NCBI GenBank assembly: GCA_035544215.1
Contig: DATKHY010000007.1
Location: 1,240,001 to 1,304,000 of the forward strand
From: Candidatus Binatia bacterium
Lineage (GTDB): Bacteria; Vulcanimicrobiota; Vulcanimicrobiia; Vulcanimicrobiales; Vulcanimicrobiaceae
Direction: 5' to 3'
DNA: 64,000 nt
Shown: positions 1 through 9,447 of the stretch, in pieces
How the letters are laid out: the number at the start of each line of letters is the position of its first letter
How positions within the stretch are numbered: position 1 is the first letter of the stretch
The notes under the pieces: generated by a model
What the model was told of the DNA's origin: nothing
The model's database searches: none
The model's input: the letters and a program-made list of their open reading frames with translations, nothing else
Position numbers and translations under genes: made by a program

Positions 1-766
1 ACGCGGCGGCCTCGGTCGGAAGATAGAGCGGGAACGCCCAATCGCCGCCGCCGATCGCCGTCGGCGAGAAGTTGATGTCCCAGTCGAGGCTGAAGTCCAA
101 AATCGACGAGAGCAGCACGACGCCGTTGATGCCGATGCCCTCGCGCTGCAAGTCGCGGACGAGCATCGCAGATCTCGGCGTTCCGTACGACTCTCCAAAC
201 AAGAACTTCGGCGAGTTCCAACGCCCGAACGTCGTGATGTAGCGCGACACGAACTGGCCGAACGCCTTCACGTCCGGGTCCGCGCCGAAGAAGTCGCTCG
301 GCTTACCCGGCGGCACGATGCGGCTGAATCCGGTGTCGGGCGCGTCGACGAAGACGAGGTCCGTGCGGTCGAGCAACGAGTATTGATTCTCGACGAGATT
401 GAACGGCGCGTCGGGCGTGGGGCGGGCGTCGCCCACCTGCACGCGCATCGGCCCAAACGAGCCCATGCGCAGCCAGATCGTCGAGCTTCCGGGGCCGCCG
501 TTGTAAAGGAACGTCACGGGACGCGTCCGCAGGTCGGCGCCGTCCACGGTGAAGGCCGTATAGAACATCCGGCACGTCGTGTGACCCTTGTCGTCGTCGA
601 GCGCGATCGTCCCGGCACGCGCGGTATACGGATACGTCTTGCCGCCGAGCGCGATCGTGTGCTGCGTCACCGCGTCGGCGTTCGGCGCCGCCTCGGGAGC
701 CGGCGTAGGCCGGGGAGCCGCCGCCAGCAGCATGCCCGCCAAGAGTATGAGCGCGCCGCTACGCAT
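1..766 (-). CDS. Serine carboxypeptidase (peptidase S10), 3' end beyond window
   Basis: Secreted S10-family serine carboxypeptidase, the second of two tandem paralogues. It runs off the left edge, so only about the first 255 residues are present. The start ATG (764-766) lies inside the last codons of the upstream paralogue, an 8-base overlap that suggests translational coupling. The N-terminus is a short hydrophobic signal sequence rich in Leu and Ala. The visible core carries the family's FLYNGGPGSS oxyanion segment and the nucleophile motif FGESYGT. The catalytic Asp and His would lie in the missing part. It is clearly similar to its neighbour along its whole visible length. The substrate is unknown; by family it removes C-terminal residues from peptides at acidic pH. 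Confidence 0.85.
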   Translation of the reverse strand, partial: MRSGALILLAGMLLAAAPRPTPAPEAAPNADAVTQHTIALGGKTYPYTARAGTIALDDDKGHTTCRMFYTAFTVDGADLRTRPVTFLYNGGPGSSTIWLRMGSFGPMRVQVGDARPTPDAPFNLVENQYSLLDRTDLVFVDAPDTGFSRIVPPGKPSDFFGADPDVKAFGQFVSRYITTFGRWNSPKFLFGESYGTPRSAMLVRDLQREGIGINGVVLLSSILDFSLDWDINFSPTAIGGGDWAFPLYLPTEAAA

Positions 767-2336
767 GGCCAAGCACCCGCGCGTACCACCGCTCGAGATC
801 GGCGTGGAAGCGTGCCAGGGCCTCCGGATGGAGATAGACCATATGGCCGGAGTCGTAAAACCCGTACGTGATGTTGCGCTGCAGCGCCGGCGCCAGATAC
901 AAGTGATTGAGTGCGTACGCGGTCGCGAAGAAGGGCGTGGCAAAATCGAAATACCCGTTCGCCGAGAAGATCTTCAGCCGCGGGTCGTAGGTCATCGCCT
1001 GCGCGAGATCCGGCGTCACGTTGAGCGACTGAACGTTGTCCCCATGCTTGAAGTCCCACGTCTCGCCGTCGGCGTAGATGAGCCCGTAGATGTCGGAGCG
1101 ATAGAGCACCGGTGGGTTGTATCGCAGGACCTGGCGCAAATACTGGTTGCTCGTCGTCACGAACGCCGAGTCGATCGCCGCGTCGAGCGCATCCCAATCC
1201 GGCGAGACCTCCGGTTTGTCGAGTACGTACGTCTCGAAGCGCGAGTCGATCCTCCCCACGGTGACGCCGCGATCGCGCAGCAGCTCGTTTTGAAAGCGAT
1301 CGTACGGAATGCGCAGATTGGAGCGGCGGATGTACTGCTGTGAGAGCCCCGTGTACTCGTGCAGCTTTGCAACCACGTCGTCGAAGCGGCTCGGAGCGAC
1401 CTGCGCGCCTTCGGCCAGCGCGTCGATGTACTCCGTAAGCGCAAAGTTTTCAACCTGAGAAAGGAAGGCGTCGAGCCCGGTGCGCCGCGGCACGGCGTGA
1501 TGGTACCACGCTGTCGCGGCCTCGGTCGGAAGATACAAAGCGTACGCCCAGTCGCCGCCACCGACCGGCGCGCCGTCGTTATAGTCGATGTTCGCGTTCA
1601 AAAACGACGAGAGCAAGACGATGCCGTTGAGCCCGACGCCTCGGTTCTGCAGGTCCGCAGCCAGCACGCACGAGCGCATCGTCCCATACGATTCACCGAA
1701 CAGAAAGCGCGGTGAGTTCCAGCGGCCAAACGCGCTCAGATACCGCTGGATGAACTGCGAGAATGCGGAGGCATCCTGGTCGACGCCCCACAAGTCCTTG
1801 CGCGTGCCCGCGCCGATGATGCGCCCGAAGCCGCTGCCCGGCATGTCGATAAACACGAGATCGGTCGCATCCAGCAAGCTGTACTGATTGTCCACGAACC
1901 GGTAGGGCGGCGGTCCGGTGATGCGTCCGTCGCCCGTGACGACGCGGACCGGCCCGAACGACCCCATCCGCAGCCACATCGTCGAGCTCCCAGGGCCGCC
2001 GTTGTACAGGAACGTCAGCGGACGCTTCGCGGGAGCGGCGCCGTCGAGCGTGTACGCCGTGTAGAAGACGCGCGCGATCGGCTGGTCGCTGCCGTTGCGC
2101 AGCGTAATCGTTCCGGCGCGCGCCGTATACGCCAGGGAGCGACCGCCGAGCGTGAGGCGATGGTGCGTCACCGCGTCCGGCGTAGACGGCGGGATTGGCG
2201 GCGCCTTCGACAAGCCGCGGGCGGGCATGCCGATGGCAAGCGCCAGCAGCGCGAGCAGTACGATCCTCAATGCGAACGCCAAGTATCGGCGACACGCAGC
2301 GGTGCTCCTGCCGGAGCCTCGCGGAGCCGCAATCAA
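759..2336 (-). CDS. Serine carboxypeptidase (peptidase S10)
   Basis: A 525-residue secreted serine carboxypeptidase. Residues about 18-40 form a hydrophobic signal segment ending near AxA/G-type residues. The family landmarks are in order: NGGPGSS around residue 112, the nucleophile in GESYG (Ser about 216), the Asp region GYFDFATPF near 460 and the His in GHMVY near 497, so the catalytic triad looks complete. The start ATG overlaps the stop of the PadR gene by four bases (ATGA), and the end overlaps the start of a second S10 gene, giving the order ligase-padR-S10-S10. The pair probably arose by tandem duplication. Expression is plausibly controlled by the PadR protein (inference). Confidence 0.93.
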   Translation of the reverse strand: MIAAPRGSGRSTAACRRYLAFALRIVLLALLALAIGMPARGLSKAPPIPPSTPDAVTHHRLTLGGRSLAYTARAGTITLRNGSDQPIARVFYTAYTLDGAAPAKRPLTFLYNGGPGSSTMWLRMGSFGPVRVVTGDGRITGPPPYRFVDNQYSLLDATDLVFIDMPGSGFGRIIGAGTRKDLWGVDQDASAFSQFIQRYLSAFGRWNSPRFLFGESYGTMRSCVLAADLQNRGVGLNGIVLLSSFLNANIDYNDGAPVGGGDWAYALYLPTEAATAWYHHAVPRRTGLDAFLSQVENFALTEYIDALAEGAQVAPSRFDDVVAKLHEYTGLSQQYIRRSNLRIPYDRFQNELLRDRGVTVGRIDSRFETYVLDKPEVSPDWDALDAAIDSAFVTTSNQYLRQVLRYNPPVLYRSDIYGLIYADGETWDFKHGDNVQSLNVTPDLAQAMTYDPRLKIFSANGYFDFATPFFATAYALNHLYLAPALQRNITYGFYDSGHMVYLHPEALARFHADLERWYARVLGHA

Positions 2337-2746
2337 AGTTCGGTCAAAGGCCGCGAGGCGGAGCCGTATAGCTCGGACTTGAGCCGCCCGATCGCGGCAG
2401 AGACGGAGTCGAGATAAGGAAGCATCAGACTCTTGATGCGCGCCAGACGCTCCGCGCCCTGCGGCGTGATCGCGTAGACGCGTCGCGAGCGCTTCGTGGG
2501 ATGCTCCCAGGCTGCGGTGACGAAGCCGCGCTCCTCGAGCCGGCGCAGCAGCGGGTAGATCTTGTTGGTGTTGACGGCCACGAGGTCCCCGCAGACCGCG
2601 TCGATCCGCTGCATCAGCCCGTACCCGTGGTCCGGGCGCTCCGCGATGAAGTGCAGTATCAACGCCGGGAAGATGGTCTTGCTCTTGATTGGACCGCGGA
2701 GGACCTCGTCGACGCGATGCGACGACGCGGGCGCGGCCGTCGTCAC
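2333..2746 (-). CDS. PadR-family transcriptional regulator
   Basis: A 137-residue PadR-type winged-helix repressor. The N-terminal half shows the typical pattern: a leading helix, the segment HGYGLMQRI, then the recognition region NTNKIYPLLRRLEERGFV and the wing with SRRVYAIT. The C-terminal helix is the usual dimerisation arm. It overlaps the acyl-CoA ligase stop and the S10 start by four bases each, so it is co-transcribed with both. PadR proteins often repress their own operon in response to small phenolic or hydrophobic ligands; autoregulation here is inference. Confidence 0.92.
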   Translation of the reverse strand: MTTAAPASSHRVDEVLRGPIKSKTIFPALILHFIAERPDHGYGLMQRIDAVCGDLVAVNTNKIYPLLRRLEERGFVTAAWEHPTKRSRRVYAITPQGAERLARIKSLMLPYLDSVSAAIGRLKSELYGSASRPLTEL

Positions 2747-4626
2747 GCGAGCACCGGAGACTCGGCGCGGTACACGCGCTCGATCTCGCCGGCGTAGCGT
2801 GCCTCGACCGCGCGGCGCTTGATCTTCATCGAGGGCGAAAGCTCGCCCCCCTCGACGCTAAATTCGTGGGGAACGACGACGACGTGCCGGACCTGCTCGT
2901 ACGTTGCCAGGCCGAGCGTCTGCCTTCGCACCTCGCGGTTCAGAAATGTCTGTACGTCGTCTCGCTCGGCGAGCTGCTCCGGTGTGAGCTCCTTCGGAAG
3001 CGCCGGGAGCTCGAGGCGCAGCAGCGGCCAGTTCGGGCAGATCAATGCGATGGGGTGAGCCTGCCCCCGTCCGGTGACCATCGCCTGCGCCACGAAGATC
3101 GACCGCTTAATGCTCGCCTCGATGCGCGCGGGCGAGATCCACTTGCCGGTGCTGGTCTTGAAGATCTCGCCCTTGCGGTCGGTGATGCGTAAGAAACCGT
3201 GCGTGTCGATTTCACCGACGTCGCCCGTGTGCAGCCAGCCATCCTCGATCGCCTCGGCCGTCGCCTGTGGGTCGCGATAATAACCCTGCATCACGTTGCG
3301 ACCGCGGACCATGACTTCGCCGTCGTCGTTGATGCGCACGTCCACACCGGTGATAGGTCGCCCGACGGCGCCGTACTCGTTTTCGGTGAGCCGGCTGACG
3401 GAGACGACAGGCGACGTCTCGGTGAGCCCGTAGCCTTGCATGACCGGTACGCCGAGCCCGAGCAGCGTCATCGCCGTATCGATGTGCAACGGCGCGCTTC
3501 CGCTGGTAAGGAACTTGACTCGGTCCAGCCCGAGCGCGGAGCGCAGCTTGCGCAGCACGAGCCGTTCCGCCAGCGCGTAGCGCAGCGCGAGCGACGCACC
3601 CGGTCCAGCGCCGAACGTCTTCGCCTTCATGTAGTCGCGCCCGGCTTCGAGCGCCCAAGGAATCAGTTTTCGGCGCAGTCCTCCGGCGCGGAGCGCCTGA
3701 CCCGCGATGCCGGCCATCACCCGATCGAAGATGCGCGGGACGGCGGTCATCTCAGCCGGCCGAACGTCACGCAGGTCGCTCAACAGCTCGCCCGGATCGT
3801 GACAGATGAAGTAACGCACCTGCGCGAGCAGGTAGATGTAGATCAGCGTGTGTTCGTAGATGTGTGAGTAGGGAAGCACCGATATCACGTCGCGTCCGCC
3901 CTCGATGCCCTCGAATCCGCACGCGAGCGAGACGGCGGCGTCGAAGGCGAGGTTGTCGTGCGAGAGCATGACGCCCTTCGGCGTGCCGGTCGTGCCTGAC
4001 GTATAGATCAGAACCGCGAGGTCGTCGGGCACGAGCGTCGCCTCGTAGGCGCCGGGTAGCTCGGGATGGGCCGCGCGAATCTCCTGGCCGCGCGCTTCGA
4101 ATGCCCGAAGCGCATCGGCATCGCCGGAATCGAACCGCACGACGCGCGGCAGCGCCGCGCCGCTGGCGCTCAGGCGTTCGAAGGTAGCGCGCGTGTCGGC
4201 GAAGATCAGCCGCGCCCCGGAATGTTCGAGAATGTAGCTCAGGTGATCCAGAGCCTGCGTCGGGTAGATCGGGACGACGACGCAGCCCGCGAACAACGCG
4301 CCGAAATCGGCAACGATCCAGTCCACGCAGTTGTGCGAAACGAGCGCGACCCGGTCGCCCGCGCTCAACCCGGCGTCGCGAATCGCGCAGGCAACGCGTT
4401 CCACGCGCTCGAGCAGCTGCGCGCCGGACGTGGGAGTCCATGCTCCGTCAACGCGCTCGACCAGCACCTCGGCGCGTGGTTGGGCGAGCGCGTTCCGAAC
4501 GAGACTCGGAAGCGTTACCTTCTCGGGTAGCTGCGTACCCACGACGCGATTCAATGCGCGTCCACCGCCGCGTACCCCTTGCGCGTCGGGGATTGCGTCA
4601 GGGATTGCGAAGGTAGGGGCGCGCAC
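2743..4626 (-). CDS. fadD: Long-chain fatty acyl-CoA ligase (AMP-forming)
   Basis: ANL-superfamily adenylating enzyme that activates a fatty acid with ATP and CoA. The P-loop-like A3 motif TSGTTGTPKG lies near residue 208, the YGLTETSPV motif in the middle, and the hinge with GWLHTGDVG and RKGEIFKTSTGKW near the end, as in FadD15-type bacterial long-chain ligases. The length of 627 residues is normal. The first about 24 codons are low-complexity and overlap comEA, so translation may begin at TTG 4554 or GTG 4542. The gene is followed without a gap by padR and the carboxypeptidases. A carboxylic acid other than a fatty acid cannot be excluded. Confidence 0.92.
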   Translation of the reverse strand: MRAPTFAIPDAIPDAQGVRGGGRALNRVVGTQLPEKVTLPSLVRNALAQPRAEVLVERVDGAWTPTSGAQLLERVERVACAIRDAGLSAGDRVALVSHNCVDWIVADFGALFAGCVVVPIYPTQALDHLSYILEHSGARLIFADTRATFERLSASGAALPRVVRFDSGDADALRAFEARGQEIRAAHPELPGAYEATLVPDDLAVLIYTSGTTGTPKGVMLSHDNLAFDAAVSLACGFEGIEGGRDVISVLPYSHIYEHTLIYIYLLAQVRYFICHDPGELLSDLRDVRPAEMTAVPRIFDRVMAGIAGQALRAGGLRRKLIPWALEAGRDYMKAKTFGAGPGASLALRYALAERLVLRKLRSALGLDRVKFLTSGSAPLHIDTAMTLLGLGVPVMQGYGLTETSPVVSVSRLTENEYGAVGRPITGVDVRINDDGEVMVRGRNVMQGYYRDPQATAEAIEDGWLHTGDVGEIDTHGFLRITDRKGEIFKTSTGKWISPARIEASIKRSIFVAQAMVTGRGQAHPIALICPNWPLLRLELPALPKELTPEQLAERDDVQTFLNREVRRQTLGLATYEQVRHVVVVPHEFSVEGGELSPSMKIKRRAVEARYAGEIERVYRAESPVLA

Positions 4627-5218
4627 GCTCCAGCCGCGTCTGGGTCATTCCGGCGACGTCGAGCAGCTCGTCGAGCGACGCGAAGGCGCCCTCGCGCTGG
4701 CGCAGCTCCACGATGCGCGCGGCGACCGCGCGCCCGATTCCCGGCACGGCCGCCAGCTCGGCGGCGCGGGCGCGATTGACGTCGACGCTCCCGCCGGGCG
4801 GCGGCGAGGAGCGGCGCCGTCCGCGCGGCCGGCTCGAGCGCGCGTGTCGCTGCTTCTCGCCCTGGACGGGAACGTAGACCTCGTCCCCGTCGTCCGGGCG
4901 CTGCGCTAGGTTCACGGCCGCGGCGTCGGCTGAGGCGCGCATCCCGCCCGCCAACGCGACGGCACGCGCGACGCGGTCGCCGGCGCGCAAGTGGTAGAGG
5001 CCCGGCGTTCGCACGGCGCCGGCGACGTAGACGACCAGGTCGTCGCCGCGGTCCGCGCGCGCGGCGAGACGGGACCATCGCTGTGCAGGGGTCGCGGATG
5101 GGCCGGCCAGAGCGCTCGCGCTTTCGACCGGCGGCCGCGGCGCCGGGTGCCATAGCAGGAGGACACCGAGCCCGACGAGCGCGGCAACGACGGCAATGCG
5201 TACGATCATGCGGGCCAA
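4598..5218 (-). CDS. comEA: ComEA-like DNA-binding protein (SLBB + helix-hairpin-helix)
   Basis: A 206-residue membrane-anchored competence protein. Residues 4-24 form one transmembrane helix. An SLBB domain follows (VYVAGAVRTPGLYHLRAGDRV). After an Arg/Pro/Gly linker comes a C-terminal pair of helix-hairpin-helix motifs (VDVNRARAAELAAVPGIG and LDELLDVAGMT). This is the classic ComEA arrangement, which binds incoming double-stranded DNA at the cell surface. comEC, normally next door, lies about 5 kb away on the other strand. The gene precedes the acyl-CoA ligase with a small overlap. Confidence 0.93.
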   Translation of the reverse strand: MARMIVRIAVVAALVGLGVLLLWHPAPRPPVESASALAGPSATPAQRWSRLAARADRGDDLVVYVAGAVRTPGLYHLRAGDRVARAVALAGGMRASADAAAVNLAQRPDDGDEVYVPVQGEKQRHARSSRPRGRRRSSPPPGGSVDVNRARAAELAAVPGIGRAVAARIVELRQREGAFASLDELLDVAGMTQTRLERARPYLRNP

Positions 5219-5273
5219 TCACGCGTCTCGCTTGCGCCGGCAAGGCTAGCGCCGCCATCCTGGAGCGTGTACG

Positions 5274-7727
5274 ATGCTGCACATGGCCGACGGCTTCGAC
5301 TTTGCGGCGATCGAGGGCAAGTGGCAATCGCGCTGGGAACGCGAGGGTCTCTATCGCACGCCCGACTCCAGCGACAGGCCCAAGTACTACGCGATGGAGA
5401 TGCTGCCGTATCCCTCCGGCGACCTTCACGTAGGTCATGCGAAAAACTACGCGCTGGGCGACGCCGTCGCGCGCATGCTGCGGATGCTCGGCCACAACGT
5501 GCTGCACCCGATGGGCTGGGACGCCTTCGGCCTGCCCGCCGAAAACGCCGCGATCGCGCGCGGCGTCGATCCCGCCGCATGGACGGCCGAGAACATCCTC
5601 AATATGCGCCGCCAGATCAAGCTGATGGGCACCGGCTACGACTGGTCGCGCGAGATCGCGACCAACGAGCCTGAGTACTATCGCTGGAACCAGTGGCTAT
5701 TTCTGCGCCTGTACGAACACGGTCTCGCCTACAAGCGCGAGGCGCCGGTAAACTGGTGCCCCTTCGATCAAACGGTTCTCGCCAACGAGCAGGTCATCGA
5801 CGGCCGCTGCTGGCGCTGCGACAACCTCGTCGAGCGCCGGCTCCTCTCGCAGTGGTTCCTGCGGATCACCGCGTACGCCGATCGCCTCCTGGACGATCTC
5901 GACAAGCTGACGGGCTGGCCCGAGCGCACGCGGACGATGCAGCGGAACTGGATCGGCCGCAGCGAGGGCGTGCACTTCGCCTTCCCGATCGACGGGCTCG
6001 ACGAGCAGATCGAGGTCTTCACGACGCGCCTCGACACGCTCTTCGGCGCCACTTTCTTGGCGGTGGCGCCCGAGCATCCCGTGGTCGAATCTCTCCTGCA
6101 AATCGTTCCGCGCAATCGGGGAGCCGATATCGAGTCGTTCGCGGAGAGTCTGAAGTCGAAGTCGGAGCTCGAGCGCACGAGCCTGATGGAAAAAGAGGGC
6201 GTCTTCGCGGGCGCTTACGCGATCAATCCAATCTCGCACGAGCGCATTCCGATCTGGCTCACCAACTATGTACTCGCGGAGTACGGCGGCGGCGCCGTGA
6301 TGGGCGTGCCCGCGCACGACGAACGTGACTTCGATTTCGCGCGCAAGCACGGGCTGCCGATCGTGCAGGTCGTCGTGCCGAGCGACGAGCCGTCGCCCGG
6401 GCCGCTCGAAGAAGCGTTCGTACAGGACGGGCGGCTGATCGCCAGCGAGGACTTCAGCGGAATGTCGAGCGAGCGCGCGCGAGAAGCGCTCGCGCACCGG
6501 CTCGCCGCGATGGGCGCCGGCGCTAAGAGCGTCAACTACAAGCTGCGCGACTGGCTGATCTCGCGCCAGCGCTACTGGGGCACGCCGATCCCGATCGTGT
6601 ACTGCGACGGCTGCGGCGAAGTGCCGGTTCCCGACGACCAGCTGCCGGTCTTGCTCCCGCCGCGTTCGGGGATCGAGGAGTTCTTGCAGACCACGTGTCC
6701 CAAGTGCGGCGGCCCGGCGCGGCGCGAGAGCGACACGATGGACACGTTCTTCGAGTCGTCGTGGTACTACTTACGCTACCTCGACCCGCACAACGACCGG
6801 GCTCCATGGGCCATCGAGCGCGCGCGGCGGTGGATGAACGTCGACCAGTACATCGGCGGCGCCGAACACACCGTGCTGCACCTGCTGTACTCGCGTTTCT
6901 TCTATAAATTCTTTCACGACCGCGGCTGGGTGAGCGGCCCGGACGAACCCTTCCAGCACCTCTTCCACCAGGGCATGGTGCTGCGCGACGGCGACAAGAT
7001 GTCGAAATCCCGCGGGAACGTCGTCGGCATCGACGAGACCGCCGAGCGCAACGGCATCGACGCGATGCGCCTCTTCCTGCTCTACGTGACGCCGCCCGAG
7101 GAGACCAGCAACTGGACGGACGACGGCATCACCGGGCGCGTGCGGCTGCTTAACCGCATCTGGCGCGCCTGCGAGTCATACTTCGGGACAGGCTCTGTCG
7201 AAGCACGACGCGTGCCGCCGACCGAGAGTCCCGCGGAGAAGGCGCTGGTCCGCGCCGTGCACGTCGTCGCGAAGTCGGCCATCGACGAGACGCTCTCGCG
7301 CCGCTTTCACTACAACACGACGATCGCGAAGCTCGACGAGCTGGTCAACGCGATGACGGTGGGCGCCGCCGCGATGCCGGATTCGCCCGCAATGCGCTAC
7401 GCGGTGGAGAAATTGCCCGTCCTCATCGCGCCGTTCGCACCGCACATCGCCGAGGAGCTCTGGGAACGGTTTGGGCACGCGACGTCGGTGCATCTCGAGC
7501 GCTACGTCGAGCCCGACGAGTCCGCGCTGGCGACGGAGGAGATCACGCTCGTCGTGCAGGTCAACGGCAAGGTGCGCGCGCGCATCTCCGCGCCCGCAGG
7601 CGTGACCGAGAACCAGGCACTGGCCCTCGCGCTGGACGACTCGAACGTGAGGATCCATCTCGGCGGCAAGGAGATCCGCAAACACATCTACGTGCAGGAC
7701 AAGCTGCTCAACCTCGTCGCGGCGTAA
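5274..7727 (+). CDS. leuS: Leucyl-tRNA synthetase
   Basis: An 817-residue class I synthetase charging tRNA-Leu. The HIGH-type signature appears as HVGH at residues 52-55 and the KMSKS motif as KMSKSRGN near 576. Between them lies the CP1 editing domain, with the Thr-rich TTRLDTLFGATF segment and the HDERDFDFA motif that hydrolyses mischarged tRNA. A Cys pair region (CDGCG and CPKCGG) suggests the zinc-binding ZN1 insertion. The C-terminal anticodon and LeuRS-specific domains are intact. The chosen ATG has a GGAG about eight bases upstream; a second ATG three codons in is possible. Confidence 0.97.
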   Translation: MLHMADGFDFAAIEGKWQSRWEREGLYRTPDSSDRPKYYAMEMLPYPSGDLHVGHAKNYALGDAVARMLRMLGHNVLHPMGWDAFGLPAENAAIARGVDPAAWTAENILNMRRQIKLMGTGYDWSREIATNEPEYYRWNQWLFLRLYEHGLAYKREAPVNWCPFDQTVLANEQVIDGRCWRCDNLVERRLLSQWFLRITAYADRLLDDLDKLTGWPERTRTMQRNWIGRSEGVHFAFPIDGLDEQIEVFTTRLDTLFGATFLAVAPEHPVVESLLQIVPRNRGADIESFAESLKSKSELERTSLMEKEGVFAGAYAINPISHERIPIWLTNYVLAEYGGGAVMGVPAHDERDFDFARKHGLPIVQVVVPSDEPSPGPLEEAFVQDGRLIASEDFSGMSSERAREALAHRLAAMGAGAKSVNYKLRDWLISRQRYWGTPIPIVYCDGCGEVPVPDDQLPVLLPPRSGIEEFLQTTCPKCGGPARRESDTMDTFFESSWYYLRYLDPHNDRAPWAIERARRWMNVDQYIGGAEHTVLHLLYSRFFYKFFHDRGWVSGPDEPFQHLFHQGMVLRDGDKMSKSRGNVVGIDETAERNGIDAMRLFLLYVTPPEETSNWTDDGITGRVRLLNRIWRACESYFGTGSVEARRVPPTESPAEKALVRAVHVVAKSAIDETLSRRFHYNTTIAKLDELVNAMTVGAAAMPDSPAMRYAVEKLPVLIAPFAPHIAEELWERFGHATSVHLERYVEPDESALATEEITLVVQVNGKVRARISAPAGVTENQALALALDDSNVRIHLGGKEIRKHIYVQDKLLNLVAA

Positions 7728-7752
7728 GTCTCAGCACCGAGCCGGGGTGGAT

Positions 7753-9435
7753 TCAGTAAAGGCCTTCGCGTTTGAGCATCTCATCGTAGATCTCGCGAAC
7801 GCGTTCCAGCGTGTCGATCTCTTCGGGCGGCTTGTCGTCGCGGATTCGCACGATGCGCGGAAAGCGCAGCGCGAACCCGCTCTCGTGTAAGTCGCTCCTT
7901 TGGATGACGTCGAACGCCACTTCGATGACGACTTTCGGTTCGACGGGAATCTCGTGCGCGCGTGCCTTTTCTCGCTGGCGCGAAGCCGGCAGCCGGTGCT
8001 CGAGAAACCAGGGCGTCAGTTCCGCGATCTCCGCGTCGTTCAGGCCCGAATACGCCTTGCCGATCGCCTGCAGTTCGCCGTCGTCGCCGCGCACCGCAAA
8101 GGTGTAGTCGGAGAGTACGTTGACGCGCCTGCCGTGGCCCCACTCCACGGCGACGACCGCCACGTCGAGCGTCGAGAGCTCGCGCTTGAGCTTCAGCCAC
8201 CACTTTCCGCGCCGGCCCGGAAGATACGGCGCGTCGAGGCGCTTGAGCATCACGCCCTCGTTGCCGCGCGCTCGCGCCGCATCGAATCGCCGGTTGACCG
8301 TTTCGGCTGCCTCCGCGCCGACGGAATCGAACGGCGCGAGCTCGAGGCCGGGACGCGGCGCGAGCAGCGAGCGCAGCCGTTCGCGCCGCAGCTCCAGCGG
8401 CTCGTCGACGAGCAGCTCATCCCCGATCGCTAAGACGTCGAACACGACGTAGGTCAGCGGAACGTCGCGAAGCAGCTCGGCATCGACGCTCTTGCGCTGC
8501 AGCCGCGCCTGTAGCATGCGAAACGGCAGCACGCGGCCATCGCGCATGGCTACGATCTCCCCGTCGAAGATCGCGTCGGCGGAGATCCCGGCGAGGGCAG
8601 AGGCGACTTCCGGATACGATTCGGTGACGTCGTTGAGCCGGCGCGAGAAAAGGCGGGCGACGCCGCCGCGCACGTGCGCCTGCGCGCGGATGCCGTCGTA
8701 CTTGTCCTCGGCGATCCACGCGCCGCGCGCCAGCTCCGCGTAGGCCTCGCCGTACGGCACGGGCGTCGCGAGCATGAAGCCGATGGGACTGCCGTAGTCG
8801 ACGCGCAGCTCGTGCAGCGTCCCGCGCTTTGCCGCGAGCGCAACGGCGCCGGCGTCGCCAAACGCCATCGTCGCGCGCCGCACCGCGGCCGGATCCGCGC
8901 CGAAGGCCTGCGCGATCGCATCTAACACGAGACCCTCGCGCAACCCGACGCGCAGATCGCCCGTGACGATCTTGACGACGTACGTAGCGGCCGGTGGGTC
9001 CTCGCAGGCGCGCAGAATTCGCTCGAGCACTGCGGCTCGGCGCTTGTTGGCGTTCTTTCCCGACGCCGCCGCGATCTCTCCGAAGAACGTCTCGAGCGCC
9101 GCCGGCGTCAGCCGATCGCGAAAGAGCATGGCGTCGGACAGCGGGCGCACGAGCGCGCCGATCGCCGCTCCCAGATCGCCCGTCGACCTGTAGTTTTGCA
9201 GCAGGGCCTTGTCGTCGAAGCCGTAGACGCGCCGCGCGACCTCGACGATCGTGCGTCCCCCGAGCGCGAGCGTGCGCCTATCGCGCGCCGCGAACGGTCC
9301 GCCGCTGAAGAAGCGCGCCGCGGCAACGAGATCGTCGTCGCCGAGCTCGCGAAGGTAGTCCGCCAGCAGTGCGATCTTCGCGAGCTTGGCGGGCTCGCGC
9401 GCGATCCGTTCCGCCGTGCTCGCGAAACACTCCAT
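7753..9435 (-). CDS. lig: ATP-dependent DNA ligase
   Basis: A 560-residue ATP-dependent DNA ligase of the archaeal/actinobacterial LigB type with three domains. An N-terminal DNA-binding domain occupies about residues 1-210. The adenylation domain follows, with motif I EDKYDGIRAQ (the Lys forms the AMP adduct), motif III VFDVLAIGDELL and motif IV EGVMLKRLD. The C-terminal OB fold contains motif V/VI-like WWLKLKREL. Bacteria replicate with an NAD-dependent ligase, so this one probably acts in repair. No Ku or LigD partner is adjacent. It converges on leuS, and the epimerase lies 12 bases upstream on the same strand. Confidence 0.94.
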   Translation of the reverse strand: MECFASTAERIAREPAKLAKIALLADYLRELGDDDLVAAARFFSGGPFAARDRRTLALGGRTIVEVARRVYGFDDKALLQNYRSTGDLGAAIGALVRPLSDAMLFRDRLTPAALETFFGEIAAASGKNANKRRAAVLERILRACEDPPAATYVVKIVTGDLRVGLREGLVLDAIAQAFGADPAAVRRATMAFGDAGAVALAAKRGTLHELRVDYGSPIGFMLATPVPYGEAYAELARGAWIAEDKYDGIRAQAHVRGGVARLFSRRLNDVTESYPEVASALAGISADAIFDGEIVAMRDGRVLPFRMLQARLQRKSVDAELLRDVPLTYVVFDVLAIGDELLVDEPLELRRERLRSLLAPRPGLELAPFDSVGAEAAETVNRRFDAARARGNEGVMLKRLDAPYLPGRRGKWWLKLKRELSTLDVAVVAVEWGHGRRVNVLSDYTFAVRGDDGELQAIGKAYSGLNDAEIAELTPWFLEHRLPASRQREKARAHEIPVEPKVVIEVAFDVIQRSDLHESGFALRFPRIVRIRDDKPPEEIDTLERVREIYDEMLKREGLY

Positions 9436-9447
9436 CGTTGTCGTTCG

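Noticed and set aside
4551-5507. 318-codon minus-strand frame overlapping comEA and the leuS start
   Set aside because: Extremely Arg-rich and out of register with ComEA, which has clear SLBB and HhH domains.
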